A stretch of 64,000 nucleotides of DNA, taken from positions 71,787 to 135,786 of the forward strand of contig NZ_JABVXF010000003.1 in assembly GCF_013349995.1 (NCBI RefSeq), written 5' to 3'. The position numbers and the translations under genes are program-made. The notes beneath the pieces are model-generated. The model made no database searches. It was not told the origin of the DNA and saw only the letters and a program-made list of their open reading frames with translations. Origin of the DNA: Pseudoalteromonas sp. 0303 (GTDB lineage Bacteria; Pseudomonadota; Gammaproteobacteria; Enterobacterales; Alteromonadaceae). Below are positions 1 to 9,193 of this stretch, piece by piece (the stretch's first letter is position 1; every line of letters starts with the position of its first letter).

Positions 1-75
1 GTCGGCGATGCAGGATTTGAACCTGCGACCCCTTGGACCCAAACCAAGTGCGCTACCAAACTGCGCTAATCGCCG
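1..75 (-). tRNA. tRNA-Pro (anticodon TGG), 3' CCA cut by window edge
   Basis: Read on the minus strand, the seven-base acceptor arm CGGCGAT pairs with ATCGCCG. The T arm carries GGTTCAAATCC, and the seven-base anticodon loop contains TGG, so it decodes proline CCN codons. It is identical in sequence to the tRNA-Pro gene at 318-394. Only the last base of the CCA tail lies inside the window. It is the promoter-distal member of the four-gene tRNA cluster. Confidence 0.95.
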
Positions 76-91
76 ATATCTTAGAGTAAAT

Positions 92-168
92 TGGGGTGAC
101 TGATGGGGCTCGAACCCACGACAACCGGAATCACAATCCGGGGCTCTACCAACTGAGCTACAATCACC
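92..168 (-). tRNA. tRNA-His (anticodon GTG)
   Basis: The minus strand gives acceptor arm GTGATTG pairing with CAGTCAC, a TGTGATT anticodon loop containing GTG, the GGTTCGAGCC T arm and an encoded CCA. The base opposite the extra 5' position is C73 and the base before the acceptor is G. This is the G-1:C73 pair expected of histidine tRNA and confirms the identity. Confidence 0.95.
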
Positions 169-190
169 ACGGCATTTACATATTTTCAAA

Positions 191-267
<77 letters not shown>

Positions 268-317
268 ATCGAAAACTTCATAAGTTTGCCTGTAAGCACC
301 GCTTCTTAAAGAAGAAG

Positions 318-394
318 TGGTCGGCGATGCAGGATTTGAACCTGCGACCCCTTGGACCCAAACCAAGTGCGCTACCAAACTGCGCTAATCGCCG
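318..394 (-). tRNA. tRNA-Pro (anticodon TGG), second identical copy
   Basis: This is a complete tRNA with encoded CCA (tgg at 318-320 on the plus strand) and anticodon TGG. Its body is identical to the copy at 1-75, so the cluster begins and ends, within the window, with the same proline tRNA. It is the first gene after the promoter at 439-467. Short self-complementary sequence between this gene and tRNA-Arg (around 302-317) probably serves tRNA processing. Confidence 0.95.
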
Positions 395-735
395 ATGCTT
401 ACCGTTGTTTGCGAGTGACCTCGTTAACAACGGGGTGCATAATAGTGATTTGACCGAGTCAGGTCAAACATTTTTTTAAGAAAATAAATCAATCGGTCAC
501 TTTTAGTTCATAATGGTTAAATATTGCAAATATAAGCTAAAATTTGAACTCTTTTTTATAAAGTAGCGCTTTATATAAGATTGCATCTTGGCGCTATGAT
601 GCTTTTCTGCGAAAATACGCAACATAAATAAATATGATCAAACAAACATGTTTTGTGTATCCACGCCCCCTTTATTGGATAATCATATTTAGATGTATCA
701 GTATCAAGTTAACTAACCCCAATTAAAGGTCACCC
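395..735. other. intergenic region between tRNA cluster and folD
   Basis: This 341-base gap holds the tRNA promoter (439-467) at its left end. The rest is AT-rich leader DNA for folD. The folD ribosome-binding site (AAAGGTC) lies just before its ATG. I see no ORF with coding character, no hairpin terminator and no recognisable riboswitch here. Confidence 0.5.
439..467 (-). promoter_or_regulatory. sigma-70 promoter of the tRNA cluster
   Basis: The minus strand shows -35 TTGACC (462-467), a 17-base spacer and -10 TATTAT (439-444). A G/C-rich GCACCCCG stretch follows in the discriminator region, the usual mark of stringently controlled stable-RNA promoters. It lies about 45 bases upstream of the first tRNA-Pro and faces it. 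Confidence 0.8.
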
Positions 736-1590
736 ATGACGGCAAACATCATCGATGGTAAGGCAATAGCTAAACAAGTACGCAGCAATGTAGCAGAGCG
801 AGTTGCAGAGCGTGTAGCGAATGGATTACGCGCTCCAGGACTAGCAGTTGTGTTAGTTGGTCAAGATCCAGCTAGCCAAGTGTATGTTGGTTCTAAACGT
901 AAAGCATGTGAAGAAGTCGGCTTTGTATCTAAGTCTTACGATTTACCTGGCGACACAACTGAGCAAGATTTACTTGCATTAATAGATCAACTAAACGAAG
1001 ACAAAGAAGTAGACGGTATTCTAGTACAGTTACCTTTACCTCAGGGTCTTGATGCTGAAAAAATTCTTGAACGCATCACACCACATAAAGATGTTGATGG
1101 TTTCCACCCTTATAACATTGGTCGTTTAGCTCAGCGTATGCCGGCACTTCGTCCTTGTACACCGAAGGGTATTATCACCCTACTCGACTCTACCGGTGTT
1201 CGCTATAAAGGTATGCACGCAGTTGTTGTTGGTGCATCAAACATTGTTGGTCGTCCTATGTCACTTGAGCTTTTACTTGCAGGCTGTACAACAACGGTTT
1301 GTCATAAGTTTACTCAAGATTTAGAAACGCATGTTCGCCGCGCTGATTTATTAGTTGTTGCGGTTGGTAAACCTGAGTTCATTCCGGGTGATTGGGTTAA
1401 AGAAGGTGCTATCGTAATTGATGTAGGCATTAACCGCCTTGAATCTGGCAAGCTTGTTGGTGATGTTGAATACGATATCGCTGAACAAAAAGCACATTTC
1501 ATTACACCAGTACCAGGTGGTGTTGGCCCAATGACTGTGGCAAGTTTAATCGAAAACACCCTTGAAGCTTGTGAAAAGTACCACAGCTAA
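736..1590 (+). CDS. folD: bifunctional methylenetetrahydrofolate dehydrogenase / methenyltetrahydrofolate cyclohydrolase FolD
   Basis: This cytoplasmic enzyme interconverts 5,10-methylene-THF, 5,10-methenyl-THF and 10-formyl-THF using NADP, feeding purine and formyl-methionine synthesis. At 284 residues it has the normal family length. The N-terminal catalytic domain shows the [13 protein letters not shown] segment (active-site Lys) and the [10 protein letters not shown] motif. The Rossmann half shows [10 protein letters not shown], and the C-terminal [11 protein letters not shown] signature is intact. The ATG at 736 follows an AAAGGTC ribosome-binding site. It is monocistronic, with a terminator at 1611-1637. 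Identity is secure. Confidence 0.97.
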   Translation: MTANIIDGKAIAKQVRSNVAERVAERVANGLRAPGLAVVLVGQDPASQVYVGSKRKACEEVGFVSKSYDLPGDTTEQDLLALIDQLNEDKEVDGILVQLPLPQGLDAEKILERITPHKDVDGFHPYNIGRLAQRMPALRPCTPKGIITLLDSTGVRYKGMHAVVVGASNIVGRPMSLELLLAGCTTTVCHKFTQDLETHVRRADLLVVAVGKPEFIPGDWVKEGAIVIDVGINRLESGKLVGDVEYDIAEQKAHFITPVPGGVGPMTVASLIENTLEACEKYHS

Positions 1591-1610
1591 GAAGAGCTAA
1601 ATTATTGCAA

Positions 1611-1637
1611 AAGGCTGCCAATGGGCAGCCTTTTTTT
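1611..1637 (+). terminator. rho-independent terminator after folD
   Basis: The stem AAGGCTGCC/GGCAGCC has a four-base loop (1620-1623) and is followed by a seven-T run. It lies 20 bases after the folD stop and just before the stop of the opposing gene at 1642. Confidence 0.85.
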
Positions 1638-1641
1638 GGTA

Positions 1642-2526
1642 TTAAGAGCGCTGTAGTTTGAACTGCCTAAGCTTTAGCATCTGGGGGAGCACTGAAAACA
1701 CAATCATCATAAACATTAATAGGTATTGCCAGTCTTGATATTGTTCGTTTATGAGTAAAACAGCGCATACGATTCCCGCGATTGGGTTAGCAATAGTGCC
1801 GAATGAAAACTCAGCCACAGTCATGCGTCCTAATAACCAAACATACAGAATATAGGCGATAGCGGTATTAGGCACGATTAACCAAAATAGCGCAGAATAT
1901 TGCAGTGCTGATATAGGCTTAAATATCACTTGGTATTGCTCTGGGTGAAGTAAACTGCCATCAATAAACGCAGCCAATAATAAAATAGTGCCGCCAATGA
2001 TTAACTGCCAGGTAAGCACCACCCACCAATGTATGTGCACCGACAAGCTTTGTACTAAGGTGCTACCAATCACAATAGTCAGTAAGGCCCCAAATAAAGC
2101 AGTCACTCCCAATACATTTAATGACACGTGTGCTGGGTCAAACAACAACCACGCCAGTACAACCAGCGCCATAGCACAGAATGCTTGAATTTTTGCGGGG
2201 CGCTGCCCTTTAGTAAGCCAAGCATATAACAAAGCCACAACCGGCACAGACACCATCCCTACCCCTGCTATAGCTGCAGGAAGGTTTACCGCCATGATAA
2301 AAATAAAGGCAAAAAACAGTGCGATATTCACAGCACCTAGCGTTAACAAACTTGGCCACTGCGAACGGGTTGGCAAACTAGGTTTAAGCAATAAAAGTAA
2401 TAACCCTGCAGGTAATGCACGCAATGCGCCTAATAAAAGTGGCGGCCAATCAGGTGTGGCATATTTGGTCACTGCATAGGTGGTGCCCCATAAAAAGGCG
2501 GGGATCATGGCAAGTAAAATATTCAA
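1642..2526 (-). CDS. EamA/DMT-superfamily transporter
   Basis: This 294-residue inner-membrane protein has about ten hydrophobic segments arranged as two EamA repeats. The first repeat begins MIPAFLWGTTYAVTKYA. The second ends with PIAGIVCAVLLINEQY, the conserved NPI..E pattern of drug/metabolite exporters. The best start is TTG at 2526, because an AAGGA ribosome-binding site sits six bases before it. The next ATG (2508) lacks a good site. It is convergent with folD and divergent from nothing, as cysS lies upstream in the same orientation behind its own terminator. The substrate cannot be read from sequence. Confidence 0.85.
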   Translation of the reverse strand: MNILLAMIPAFLWGTTYAVTKYATPDWPPLLLGALRALPAGLLLLLLKPSLPTRSQWPSLLTLGAVNIALFFAFIFIMAVNLPAAIAGVGMVSVPVVALLYAWLTKGQRPAKIQAFCAMALVVLAWLLFDPAHVSLNVLGVTALFGALLTIVIGSTLVQSLSVHIHWWVVLTWQLIIGGTILLLAAFIDGSLLHPEQYQVIFKPISALQYSALFWLIVPNTAIAYILYVWLLGRMTVAEFSFGTIANPIAGIVCAVLLINEQYQDWQYLLMFMMIVFSVLPQMLKLRQFKLQRS

Positions 2527-2608
2527 TGTCTGTCCTTGTTAATACGAAGAGATGGCAAGGTAAAAGCTCAAGTACAGTTGAGGTCAATAGCTATATTGAT
2601 TAATAACA

Positions 2609-2638
2609 AAAAAGGTTGCCTCGTTGGCAACCTTTTTT
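2609..2638. terminator. terminator downstream of cysS
   Basis: The stem AAAAAGGTTGCC/GGCAACCTTTTT has a five-base loop at 2621-2625. T-rich runs flank it on both strands. It lies between the cysS stop and the start of the downstream EamA gene, so it mainly ends cysS transcription. Confidence 0.8.
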
Positions 2639-2662
2639 AATGAATCATGATTCGATGAATAG

Positions 2663-4042
2663 TTAGGCTTTACGCCATGTTGTTTTACCAGCTGAATCTT
2701 CAAGTACCACACCAAGCGCATTCAATGCATCGCGCGCTTCATCAGCTGCCGCCCAATCTTTACTTGCGCGGGCTTCGTTACGTTTTGCTATTAACGCTTC
2801 GATATGTGCTACTTCGTCGTCAGCTTGGCCACCTTGCAAAAAGGCTTCTGGGTCTTGTTGTGCAACGCCTAGTACCTCAGCAACACTGCGTAGTACATAA
2901 GCTAGCTTACCTGCTTGCTCTGTATCGCTATCTTTAACACGGTTTAGCTCTTTTGCTAATTCAAATAATACTGGTAGTGCTTCAGGGGTGTTAAAGTCAT
3001 CATCCATCGCTTTTCTGAATTTAGCCACATATTCATTGCTAGCTAAATCGCACTCGATTGGCGTTACGCCACGCAATGCAGTGTAAATACGTTCAAGTGA
3101 CGAACGTGCTTGCTCAAGGTTTTCTTGCGAATAGTTAAGCTGGCTACGGTAGTGACCTGAAATTAAGAAATAACGAACTGATTCAGCATCGTACTCTTTT
3201 AATACGTCACGTACGGTAAAGAAGTTGTTTAAAGACTTAGACATCTTCTCTTTATTAACCTGAACCATACCTGTGTGGATCCACGTATTAACGTACTTGC
3301 CGTTATTTGCACAGCATGACTGAGCAATTTCGTTTTCATGGTGCGGGAACTGTAAATCTGAACCACCACCGTGAATATCAAAATGTTCTCCTAAGTGCTT
3401 AGAACTCATTGCTGAACATTCAATATGCCAACCAGGGCGGCCCTCACCCCATGGTGAAGACCATGACGGCTCTTCTGGCTTGGCTTTTTTCCATAGTACG
3501 AAATCAAGTGGATCTTGCTTATCTTGTGCAACTTCAACACGTGAACCTGCTTGTAGCATGGTTAGGTCTTGTTGCGATAAAGCACCGTATTGCTCAAAGG
3601 TTGATACGTCAAACAATACATCACCGTCTGCAGCAACATACGCATGGCCTTTGGCAATTAAACGCTCAACCATAGCGATTATTTCATCCATGTGGTTTGT
3701 TACTGTTGGCTCAACATCCGGACGCAGCATATTTAAGCTGTCGAAATCTTCATGCATAGCTTTGGTCATACGAGTCGTTAGATCATTAATTGACTCACCA
3801 TTTTCGTTAGCACGTTTAATGATTTTGTCGTCTACATCTGTGATGTTACGAACGTATTTTAAATCGTAACCGATGTGGCGTAGGTAACGAACAATCACGT
3901 CAAAACCAACAAAAGTACGAGCGTGACCGATGTGACAGTAATCATAAATGGTGATACCACACACGTACATGTCGATTTTGCCATCAACAAGGGGTTTAAA
4001 CTGCTCTTTTTGTCGCGTAAGTGTGTTGTAAATTTGTACCAT
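2663..4042 (-). CDS. cysS: cysteine--tRNA ligase
   Basis: This class I aminoacyl-tRNA synthetase charges tRNA-Cys and is monomeric and zinc-dependent. At 459 residues it has full family length. The first zinc ligand is in [17 protein letters not shown], which also carries the HIGH motif (HIGH at about 37-40). The second zinc site is HIECSAM, and the His/Glu ligands lie in [19 protein letters not shown]. The KMSKS loop is intact. It is divergent from ppiB, the usual enterobacterial cysS/ppiB arrangement. Confidence 0.97.
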   Translation of the reverse strand: MVQIYNTLTRQKEQFKPLVDGKIDMYVCGITIYDYCHIGHARTFVGFDVIVRYLRHIGYDLKYVRNITDVDDKIIKRANENGESINDLTTRMTKAMHEDFDSLNMLRPDVEPTVTNHMDEIIAMVERLIAKGHAYVAADGDVLFDVSTFEQYGALSQQDLTMLQAGSRVEVAQDKQDPLDFVLWKKAKPEEPSWSSPWGEGRPGWHIECSAMSSKHLGEHFDIHGGGSDLQFPHHENEIAQSCCANNGKYVNTWIHTGMVQVNKEKMSKSLNNFFTVRDVLKEYDAESVRYFLISGHYRSQLNYSQENLEQARSSLERIYTALRGVTPIECDLASNEYVAKFRKAMDDDFNTPEALPVLFELAKELNRVKDSDTEQAGKLAYVLRSVAEVLGVAQQDPEAFLQGGQADDEVAHIEALIAKRNEARASKDWAAADEARDALNALGVVLEDSAGKTTWRKA

Positions 4043-4157
4043 TTATAAAATGTCCTTAACGGTGTTTCGAGATTCTCTATGGTAACACTTGCAAAGCCGC
4101 TGCTCTAGCGCTTTATCAATTGAATAAGCACTTTGTTTATCGTTTTAAACAAGCTCT

Positions 4158-4186
4158 TTGTTAATCAAAGACAACTACTATAAAAT
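4158..4186 (+). promoter_or_regulatory. probable promoter of ppiB
   Basis: A TTGTTA hexamer (4158-4163) is followed after 15-16 bases by TATAAAAT (4179-4186), about 35 bases before the ppiB start. Spacing is slightly short, so the -35 assignment is tentative while the -10 is good. Confidence 0.5.
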
Positions 4187-4219
4187 AGCCCCATTATTAA
4201 ACCTGATATAGGAAACCTC

Positions 4220-4711
4220 ATGGTTGTACTACACACAAACTTTGGTGACATCACTATCAAGATGCACGAAAGCGATGCACCAAACACTGTTAAAAACTTC
4301 TTAGAGTATGCAAACGCTGGCTTTTACAACGGCACTATTTTTCACCGTGTAATTGATGGTTTTATGGTACAAGGCGGTGGTTTTGAGCCGGGTATGGTTC
4401 AAAAAGAAGTAAACAACCCTATCGAAAACGAAGCAAACAATGGCCTTGCAAATAAAGTGGGCACATTAGCAATGGCACGTACGCCGGATCCACATTCAGC
4501 GACTGCGCAGTTCTTCATTAACGTTAACGACAATGACTTTTTAAACTTCAGCAGTGAAACATCACAAGGCTGGGGCTACTGCGTGTTCGCAGAAGTTGTT
4601 GAAGGTATGGACGTGGTAAACAAAATCAAAAGTGTTGCTACTGGCAGCGCTGGCTTCCACCAAGACGTACCTCTTGAAGATGTAATCATCGAAAAAGTAA
4701 CGGTTAGCTAA
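4220..4711 (+). CDS. ppiB: peptidyl-prolyl cis-trans isomerase B (cyclophilin type)
   Basis: This cytoplasmic cyclophilin of 163 residues catalyses cis-trans isomerisation of Xaa-Pro bonds. The family core is present: [15 protein letters not shown] (catalytic Arg and Phe), the [21 protein letters not shown] segment, and the late [16 protein letters not shown] strand. There is no signal peptide, which separates it from periplasmic PpiA. The start at 4220 follows an AGGAAA ribosome-binding site. It is followed by a terminator (4732-4755) and then lpxH, the gene order conserved in gammaproteobacteria. Confidence 0.96.
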   Translation: MVVLHTNFGDITIKMHESDAPNTVKNFLEYANAGFYNGTIFHRVIDGFMVQGGGFEPGMVQKEVNNPIENEANNGLANKVGTLAMARTPDPHSATAQFFINVNDNDFLNFSSETSQGWGYCVFAEVVEGMDVVNKIKSVATGSAGFHQDVPLEDVIIEKVTVS

Positions 4712-4731
4712 TTTAATCGTTTAGTCTTTTT

Positions 4732-4755
4732 AAGCGGGCCTTTGCCCGCTTTTTT
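4732..4755 (+). terminator. terminator/attenuator between ppiB and lpxH
   Basis: The stem AAGCGGGC/GCCCGCTT has a four-base loop and six following Ts. The hairpin ends only ten bases before the lpxH ATG, so lpxH depends either on read-through or on a promoter inside ppiB. Confidence 0.8.
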
Positions 4756-4765
4756 GCGAGTAACC

Positions 4766-5500
4766 ATGAAACAAAGTTATTTTATTGCCGACCTCCATTT
4801 AACAGAAAACCGCCCAGACATCACTGCGGCATTTTTTGATTTTCTTGATAGCAAGATTATTAATGATGACGTTGATGCACTGTATATTTTGGGTGACTTT
4901 TTTGAAGTATGGGTCGGTGATGACTATCAAACTGACCTTTCAAAGAGTGTTGCCGCACGTTTAAGCCAAGTCAGTGAAAGTGGTACTGAGGTGTTTTTTA
5001 TTCATGGTAATCGCGATTTCATTATGCGAGAAGACTATGCAAAAAGCGCAAGTATGACTTTACTACCTGAACAAGTTGTTATTGATTTATACGGTACTCC
5101 AACAGTTATCTTGCACGGTGATGAAATGTGCACTCAAGATATTGAATATCAAAAGTTTCGTAAAAAAAGTCGTGGTTGGTGGTGGCCAAAATTAATGCTT
5201 GCTATGCCGCTTTGGTATCGTAAAAAAATTGCCCGCAACGCCCGCGAAAAATCAAAACAAAGCCAAGCTGGCAAAGCATTAGAGATTTTAGATGTGACCG
5301 AAGATGCAGTTTTAGCCATGTTTGAAAAGCATCAGGTTACTAATATGATCCACGGTCATACTCACCGCCCTAATGTGCATCACTATAAGCAAAATGGAAA
5401 AACACTAACCCGCACTGTACTGGGTGACTGGTATGAGCAAGGTTCATACTTAAGAGCTACTCCAGAGCAGCAAAAACTAGTCCACACGCCCTTTAAATAA
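4766..5500 (+). CDS. lpxH: UDP-2,3-diacylglucosamine diphosphatase
   Basis: LpxH cleaves the pyrophosphate of UDP-2,3-diacylglucosamine to give lipid X in lipid A synthesis at the inner face of the inner membrane. The calcineurin-like metallophosphatase motifs are in order: DLHL, GDFFEVWVGDD, GNRDF, HGD and the late HGHTHRP. I chose the ATG at 4766 (244 residues, close to the 240 of E. coli). An upstream TTG in frame lies inside the ppiB terminator stem. The position after ppiB is the conserved cysS-ppiB-lpxH neighbourhood. Confidence 0.95.
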   Translation: MKQSYFIADLHLTENRPDITAAFFDFLDSKIINDDVDALYILGDFFEVWVGDDYQTDLSKSVAARLSQVSESGTEVFFIHGNRDFIMREDYAKSASMTLLPEQVVIDLYGTPTVILHGDEMCTQDIEYQKFRKKSRGWWWPKLMLAMPLWYRKKIARNAREKSKQSQAGKALEILDVTEDAVLAMFEKHQVTNMIHGHTHRPNVHHYKQNGKTLTRTVLGDWYEQGSYLRATPEQQKLVHTPFK

Positions 5501-5550
5501 CCAATTTTTTAACTATGCTTTAACCAGTATTGTCAAAAAATGCATTATCT

Positions 5551-6348
5551 ATGATGAGTCGGTTAAGCCTTTTATGTTGTTGTTTACTAATTAGCTTTTC
5601 AATCAATTGCCAAACTTGGCAATTGGTCACAGAGCCGTTTCCTCCTTATTTTATTGATGAGCCAAATAAGCCAGGCTGGCTGCACGAAGTCATCATCGCA
5701 GCACTGAAAACACAAAAACATCAAGCCACTATTGAATACACACATTGGGCTCGCGCGCTAAAGCTTGCCAAGCGCCATAAACGTGTCGCAGTGCTAGGTG
5801 CTTTTTATACAAAGCAAAGAGCGAGATATTTTACATATTCACCTTCATTAGCAACCGCGCATACCGTGTTATTCAAGCGTGTTGATAGCAATATAACTTA
5901 CACTGGCTCTTTGTATTCATTAAAGCCATATACAATCAGTAAAGGTGAAGACTATGTGGTAAGTGAGCAATTTGAGCACCACCCAAACCTTAGCGTGACA
6001 ACCACAGGTAGCTTGATTGAGAGCTTGTTGCTATTAAAGCATGGTCGTGTTGATTTAGTTGCAGGCACAAAAGAGGTTGCCTTGTATTGGCTCGATAATA
6101 GCGAGCGCTTACAGCAAGCAAAGCAAACAGAATTAGAAATAGTTACCCCCTATCTTGCTACTCAACACTTACATGTGATTACTGATAAAAATCACCCTCA
6201 GGCTGAGCTTTTTCAGCAAAGTTTATCTTTAGGTCTTAAAGCAATTACGGCGTCAGGCAAGCTTTTAGAGATACTGAAGCATTATGAACTGAATGAAAAA
6301 GAAATTAGTCACATTACGCAACTATATGAAAAAACCTATGCTAACTAA
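5551..6348 (+). CDS. periplasmic solute-binding-like protein (SBP_bac_3 type)
   Basis: A hydrophobic signal peptide (LSLLCCCLLISFS) precedes a mature region starting WQLVTEPFPPYFIDEP, typical of the family-3 amino-acid-binding fold. Later LVAGTKEVALYWL matches the second lobe. At about 265 residues it has family length. No permease or ATPase lies nearby, so it may be a free-standing sensor or orphan binding protein, as is common in Alteromonadales. The start is uncertain: ATG at 5551 or 5554, or TTG at 5530, none with a clear ribosome-binding site. The stop overlaps the end of an antisense kinase remnant. Confidence 0.7.
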   Translation: MMSRLSLLCCCLLISFSINCQTWQLVTEPFPPYFIDEPNKPGWLHEVIIAALKTQKHQATIEYTHWARALKLAKRHKRVAVLGAFYTKQRARYFTYSPSLATAHTVLFKRVDSNITYTGSLYSLKPYTISKGEDYVVSEQFEHHPNLSVTTTGSLIESLLLLKHGRVDLVAGTKEVALYWLDNSERLQQAKQTELEIVTPYLATQHLHVITDKNHPQAELFQQSLSLGLKAITASGKLLEILKHYELNEKEISHITQLYEKTYAN

Positions 6349-6445
6349 TTTTGTTCTTTTTCAAGCCTGGCAAGGTAATCTTAAACTGGGTTGCGATGCC
6401 TTCAGGTAGGTCTTCCTTTGCAACTAGCTGGATTTTTCCGTTAAG
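6341..6445 (-). pseudogene. C-terminal remnant of a sensor histidine kinase
   Basis: The minus strand encodes about 35 in-frame codons ending at TAG (6341-6343), including NGKIQLVAKEDLP and then TQFKITLPG. This resembles the last strands of a HATPase_c domain (consensus GG-I-...-G-T-F-ITLP). The frame stays open back to the miaE stop, with no start codon and no N/G1/G2 boxes. I infer the 3' scrap of a deleted kinase gene. Similarity was judged by eye only. Confidence 0.5.
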
Positions 6446-6449
6446 CAGT

Positions 6450-6470
6450 AGAGCGCCAAACAGGCGCTCT
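6450..6470 (-). terminator. hairpin after miaE
   Basis: A perfect eight-base stem AGAGCGCC/GGCGCTCT has a five-base loop, 12 bases after the miaE stop. No T run follows on the minus strand. It may stabilise the 3' end or work as a weak terminator. Confidence 0.45.
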
Positions 6471-6481
6471 GATTTAATATA

Positions 6482-7255
6482 TTATGCAGGCACACCGCTG
6501 TGAAATTTAAAGTCTTCATCTGGGGTAGAAATTAACTCAGCTTCAAGCTGACCAAAAAATTCAACACGCTCAGTAATATCAAACTCACTGATTTCTTGCG
6601 CAAGAGTTAAATAATCTTGGTAATGACGCGCTTCAGAGCGCAGTAGTGAGATATAAAAATCACCTAAGCGTTTATCAACATGTGGGGCTAATTTAGCAAA
6701 GCGCTCACATGAACGAGCTTCGATGTAAGCACCTATAATTAACTTATCTACCAAGGCATCTGGCTCGTAAGTTTTTACATGGCGCAGCATCCCTTTGGCA
6801 TAACGGCATGGGGTAATGCTTTTATATTCAATACCGTATTCATCCATGATCTCAAGAACTTGATAAAAGTGATGTAACTCTTCTTTGATGAGCATCACCA
6901 TTTTATCAATGAGATCTTGCCCATAAGGTGAGTTAGATTTTGGGATCATTGATTTAGTCAGCTTGTTTTTATCTGCAAGCTCACGCCAATCCCCTTCACG
7001 CTTATAAATAAGTGTTTCAAATGGTTTTAACCACTCAAGCAACGCATCACTACTTTCTTTATCAACCGCGTACTTACGAATTAAAAACATAGCAGACTGA
7101 GCTGCTTTTAATTCACAGATAAGATGGTCGATTAAAACCACATCTAAGTTTTCTTTTTTGGTTGCCGCAGCAATCCACTCATCAGGCGTTTCGCACTTTA
7201 AAAAAGAATGAATGGGTGCTAACAAATCAGAATAAGGCACTGAATAACTTCTCAT
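6482..7255 (-). CDS. miaE: tRNA-(ms2io6A) hydroxylase MiaE
   Basis: This diiron, ferritin-like monooxygenase hydroxylates the isopentenyl group of ms2i6A37 in tRNAs reading UNN codons. Family landmarks are LLAPIHSFLKCETPDEWI near the start, LIDHLICELKAAQSAMFLIRKY (Glu ligand), KEELHHFYQVLEIM (ExxH), EARSCERFAKLAP, and SEARHYQDYLTLA (ExxH). I chose the ATG at 7255 (257 residues), with the family-type start just before LLAPIHSFL. An in-frame GTG at 7309 would add 18 unlikely residues. It is monocistronic. Confidence 0.93.
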   Translation of the reverse strand: MRSYSVPYSDLLAPIHSFLKCETPDEWIAAATKKENLDVVLIDHLICELKAAQSAMFLIRKYAVDKESSDALLEWLKPFETLIYKREGDWRELADKNKLTKSMIPKSNSPYGQDLIDKMVMLIKEELHHFYQVLEIMDEYGIEYKSITPCRYAKGMLRHVKTYEPDALVDKLIIGAYIEARSCERFAKLAPHVDKRLGDFYISLLRSEARHYQDYLTLAQEISEFDITERVEFFGQLEAELISTPDEDFKFHSGVPA

Positions 7256-7470
7256 CAAAAATCTTAATTCGATTTTATCACATAAATTAGCCCGCATTCC
7301 ATGACCCACATCAGTGCAAAGTAATTTTCTATATGCACTAAAGAGTTACATTTAATCGGCTATTTCGATTATTTCAGCTTCTTGACAAGATTTAATTACT
7401 GAACCATAACTTAATCAAAGCTGTACAAAAATAAAACAGCTCATATTCCTTTTTTACAGGGGCAATGATT

Positions 7471-8070
7471 ATGATTCTAAACCACTTATGGGGCTTATAC
7501 GCTCACCCACTCGAAGAATGGCAGACAATTGATAACCGTCACGAAAGCTTGCGCTATAGCTTATCGCACATTTTATTAATAGCCTGTATTCCTTCAATAA
7601 TGGGCTACTATTCATCTGTTTATTTGGGCTGGAGTATTGGCGCAGGTGAGGCCGTATATTTAACCCATGATAGTGCATTACTTATCGCGGTTGCGATGTA
7701 CTTTGCACTAATTGCGGGCGTGTTTGCACTGGCATATTTAGCTCATTGGATGGCAGTGACCTTTGGTGCAAAACCCACCTTTACACAAACCCTAGAGCTT
7801 GCAGCTTATACAGCAACGCCAGTATTTATGTCTTCATTTGCGGCATTTTTACCTGAGCTTTGGTTTGTGGTGTGTGTAGGCCTTGTAGCGCTGGCCTACT
7901 CTGTTTACTTACTCTACACAGGGGTGCCAATTTTAATGCACATTCCTGAAGAGCGAGGTTTTATCTATGCCAGTTCAGTAGTCACATGTGGACTGATCTT
8001 ACTGGTAATTATTTTAGCTGCCACAGCTATTTTATGGACTAATGGAATTGTCCACCCTATGTTTACCTAG
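7471..8070 (+). CDS. YIP1-family inner-membrane protein
   Basis: This roughly 199-residue protein starts MILNHLWGLYAHPLEEW, the pattern of bacterial Yip1-domain proteins. About five hydrophobic helices follow, including the conserved FTQTLELAAYTATPVFMSSFAAFLPELW segment. Function is not established for the bacterial family. The ATG at 7471 is preferred because AGGGG lies eight bases upstream. The ATG at 7465 is only two bases from it. It is convergent with the MscS gene, and a shared terminator separates them. Confidence 0.8.
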   Translation: MILNHLWGLYAHPLEEWQTIDNRHESLRYSLSHILLIACIPSIMGYYSSVYLGWSIGAGEAVYLTHDSALLIAVAMYFALIAGVFALAYLAHWMAVTFGAKPTFTQTLELAAYTATPVFMSSFAAFLPELWFVVCVGLVALAYSVYLLYTGVPILMHIPEERGFIYASSVVTCGLILLVIILAATAILWTNGIVHPMFT

Positions 8071-8102
8071 TTTCATTATTATTCATTCTTTCGTAAAGCA
8101 AA

Positions 8103-8125
8103 AAAGCGGCTAAGCCGCTTTTTTT
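8103..8125. terminator. bidirectional terminator between YIP1 and MscS genes
   Basis: The stem AAGCGGC/GCCGCTT has a short loop, with A-run on the left and T-run on the right, so it can serve both convergent genes. Confidence 0.85.
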
Positions 8126-8996
8126 ATTTTTGGTTATTACGCCTTGTTAAAGCAATCTCACCATCGATATGAATATCGCGCTGCGGGAATGCAATGGTAA
8201 TGTTGTTTTCAGCAAATACTTTATAAATGCTAAAACGCAGCTCACTGCGCACTTGGCGAAGCGGTGCTTCTGATTCAGCACATACCCAGAAAATGGCACT
8301 AAAAGTTAAAGAGCTATCAGCAAAGTCATCAAATAACACAGATGATGCAGGTGTTTTTAAAATGGCTGGGTGATCATCAAGAATTTGCTTCATCAGCTTC
8401 TCTACAAGCACCACGTCTGAACCATAAGCAACGCCAACATTCACAAATGAACGGGCATTACGGTCAATTAAGGTCCAGTTAGTTACCGTGTTTTCTAATA
8501 ACTGGCTATTTGGTACTAGCATATGCACCCCATCGTTACGACGGATACGAGTAGAACGGGTATTAATTGTCTCAACGACTCCTTTAGCTGTGCCCACTTC
8601 TAAAAAGTCGCCAATACGAATTGGTCGCTCCCACATTAAAATCCAACCACTAATAAAGTTATTGATAATGTTTTGCGCACCAAAACCAACACCAATTGCA
8701 ATGGCACCAGAAACAAATGCAAACGCCGTTAGAGGAATATTGAGTACCTCTAGTGAGGTAAACACAAGCACAGCAATAGTAACGACAAGGTAAATACGGG
8801 TAAATAAGTGAACCGCGTCAGGGCCTAGGTTTTTTGCCAGTAATGCTTTTTTGATTAATCGACCAATCCAGGTAACCACAAACCACATTAAAAACAGCAC
8901 CAAAGGCACTTGAATTACTTTTAGTACAGTAATTTGCACGTCATTGTAGGTGAACAATACAAACGATAATGCAGATTGCAGATCAGCAAGGGTCAT
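8124..8996 (-). CDS. small-conductance mechanosensitive channel, MscS family
   Basis: This 290-residue inner-membrane channel releases solutes on hypo-osmotic shock. Three hydrophobic segments are followed by the pore helix AFAFVSGAIAIGVGFGAQNIINNFISG, the glycine/alanine-rich TM3 signature. The beta domain then begins ERPIRIGDFLEVG, followed by RSTRIRRNDGVHMLVPNS. A C-terminal alpha/beta cage ends DIHIDGEIALTRR. Length and order match E. coli MscS. It is convergent with the YIP1 gene. Confidence 0.93.
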   Translation of the reverse strand: MTLADLQSALSFVLFTYNDVQITVLKVIQVPLVLFLMWFVVTWIGRLIKKALLAKNLGPDAVHLFTRIYLVVTIAVLVFTSLEVLNIPLTAFAFVSGAIAIGVGFGAQNIINNFISGWILMWERPIRIGDFLEVGTAKGVVETINTRSTRIRRNDGVHMLVPNSQLLENTVTNWTLIDRNARSFVNVGVAYGSDVVLVEKLMKQILDDHPAILKTPASSVLFDDFADSSLTFSAIFWVCAESEAPLRQVRSELRFSIYKVFAENNITIAFPQRDIHIDGEIALTRRNNQK

Positions 8997-9193
8997 AAAT
9001 TAACATTCCTAGTAAAAATCAGTTTGGTTCAGTTGTGACTAAGTTTAGCACGGCATAATAGGTGAAAACTTGGTAAATACTAAGCTCTTTATGCGCAATA
9101 TGCGCTAATTATTAACTATTTTAGACTACAGCTGCTATATACATAGAGAGAGCTTGAGGTTTCACAGGCTTTGAATAGCACGAGGAGAACACA

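Noticed and set aside
4742..4765. N-terminal extension of LpxH from TTG 4742
   Set aside because: These codons lie within the ppiB terminator hairpin and add residues not found in LpxH.
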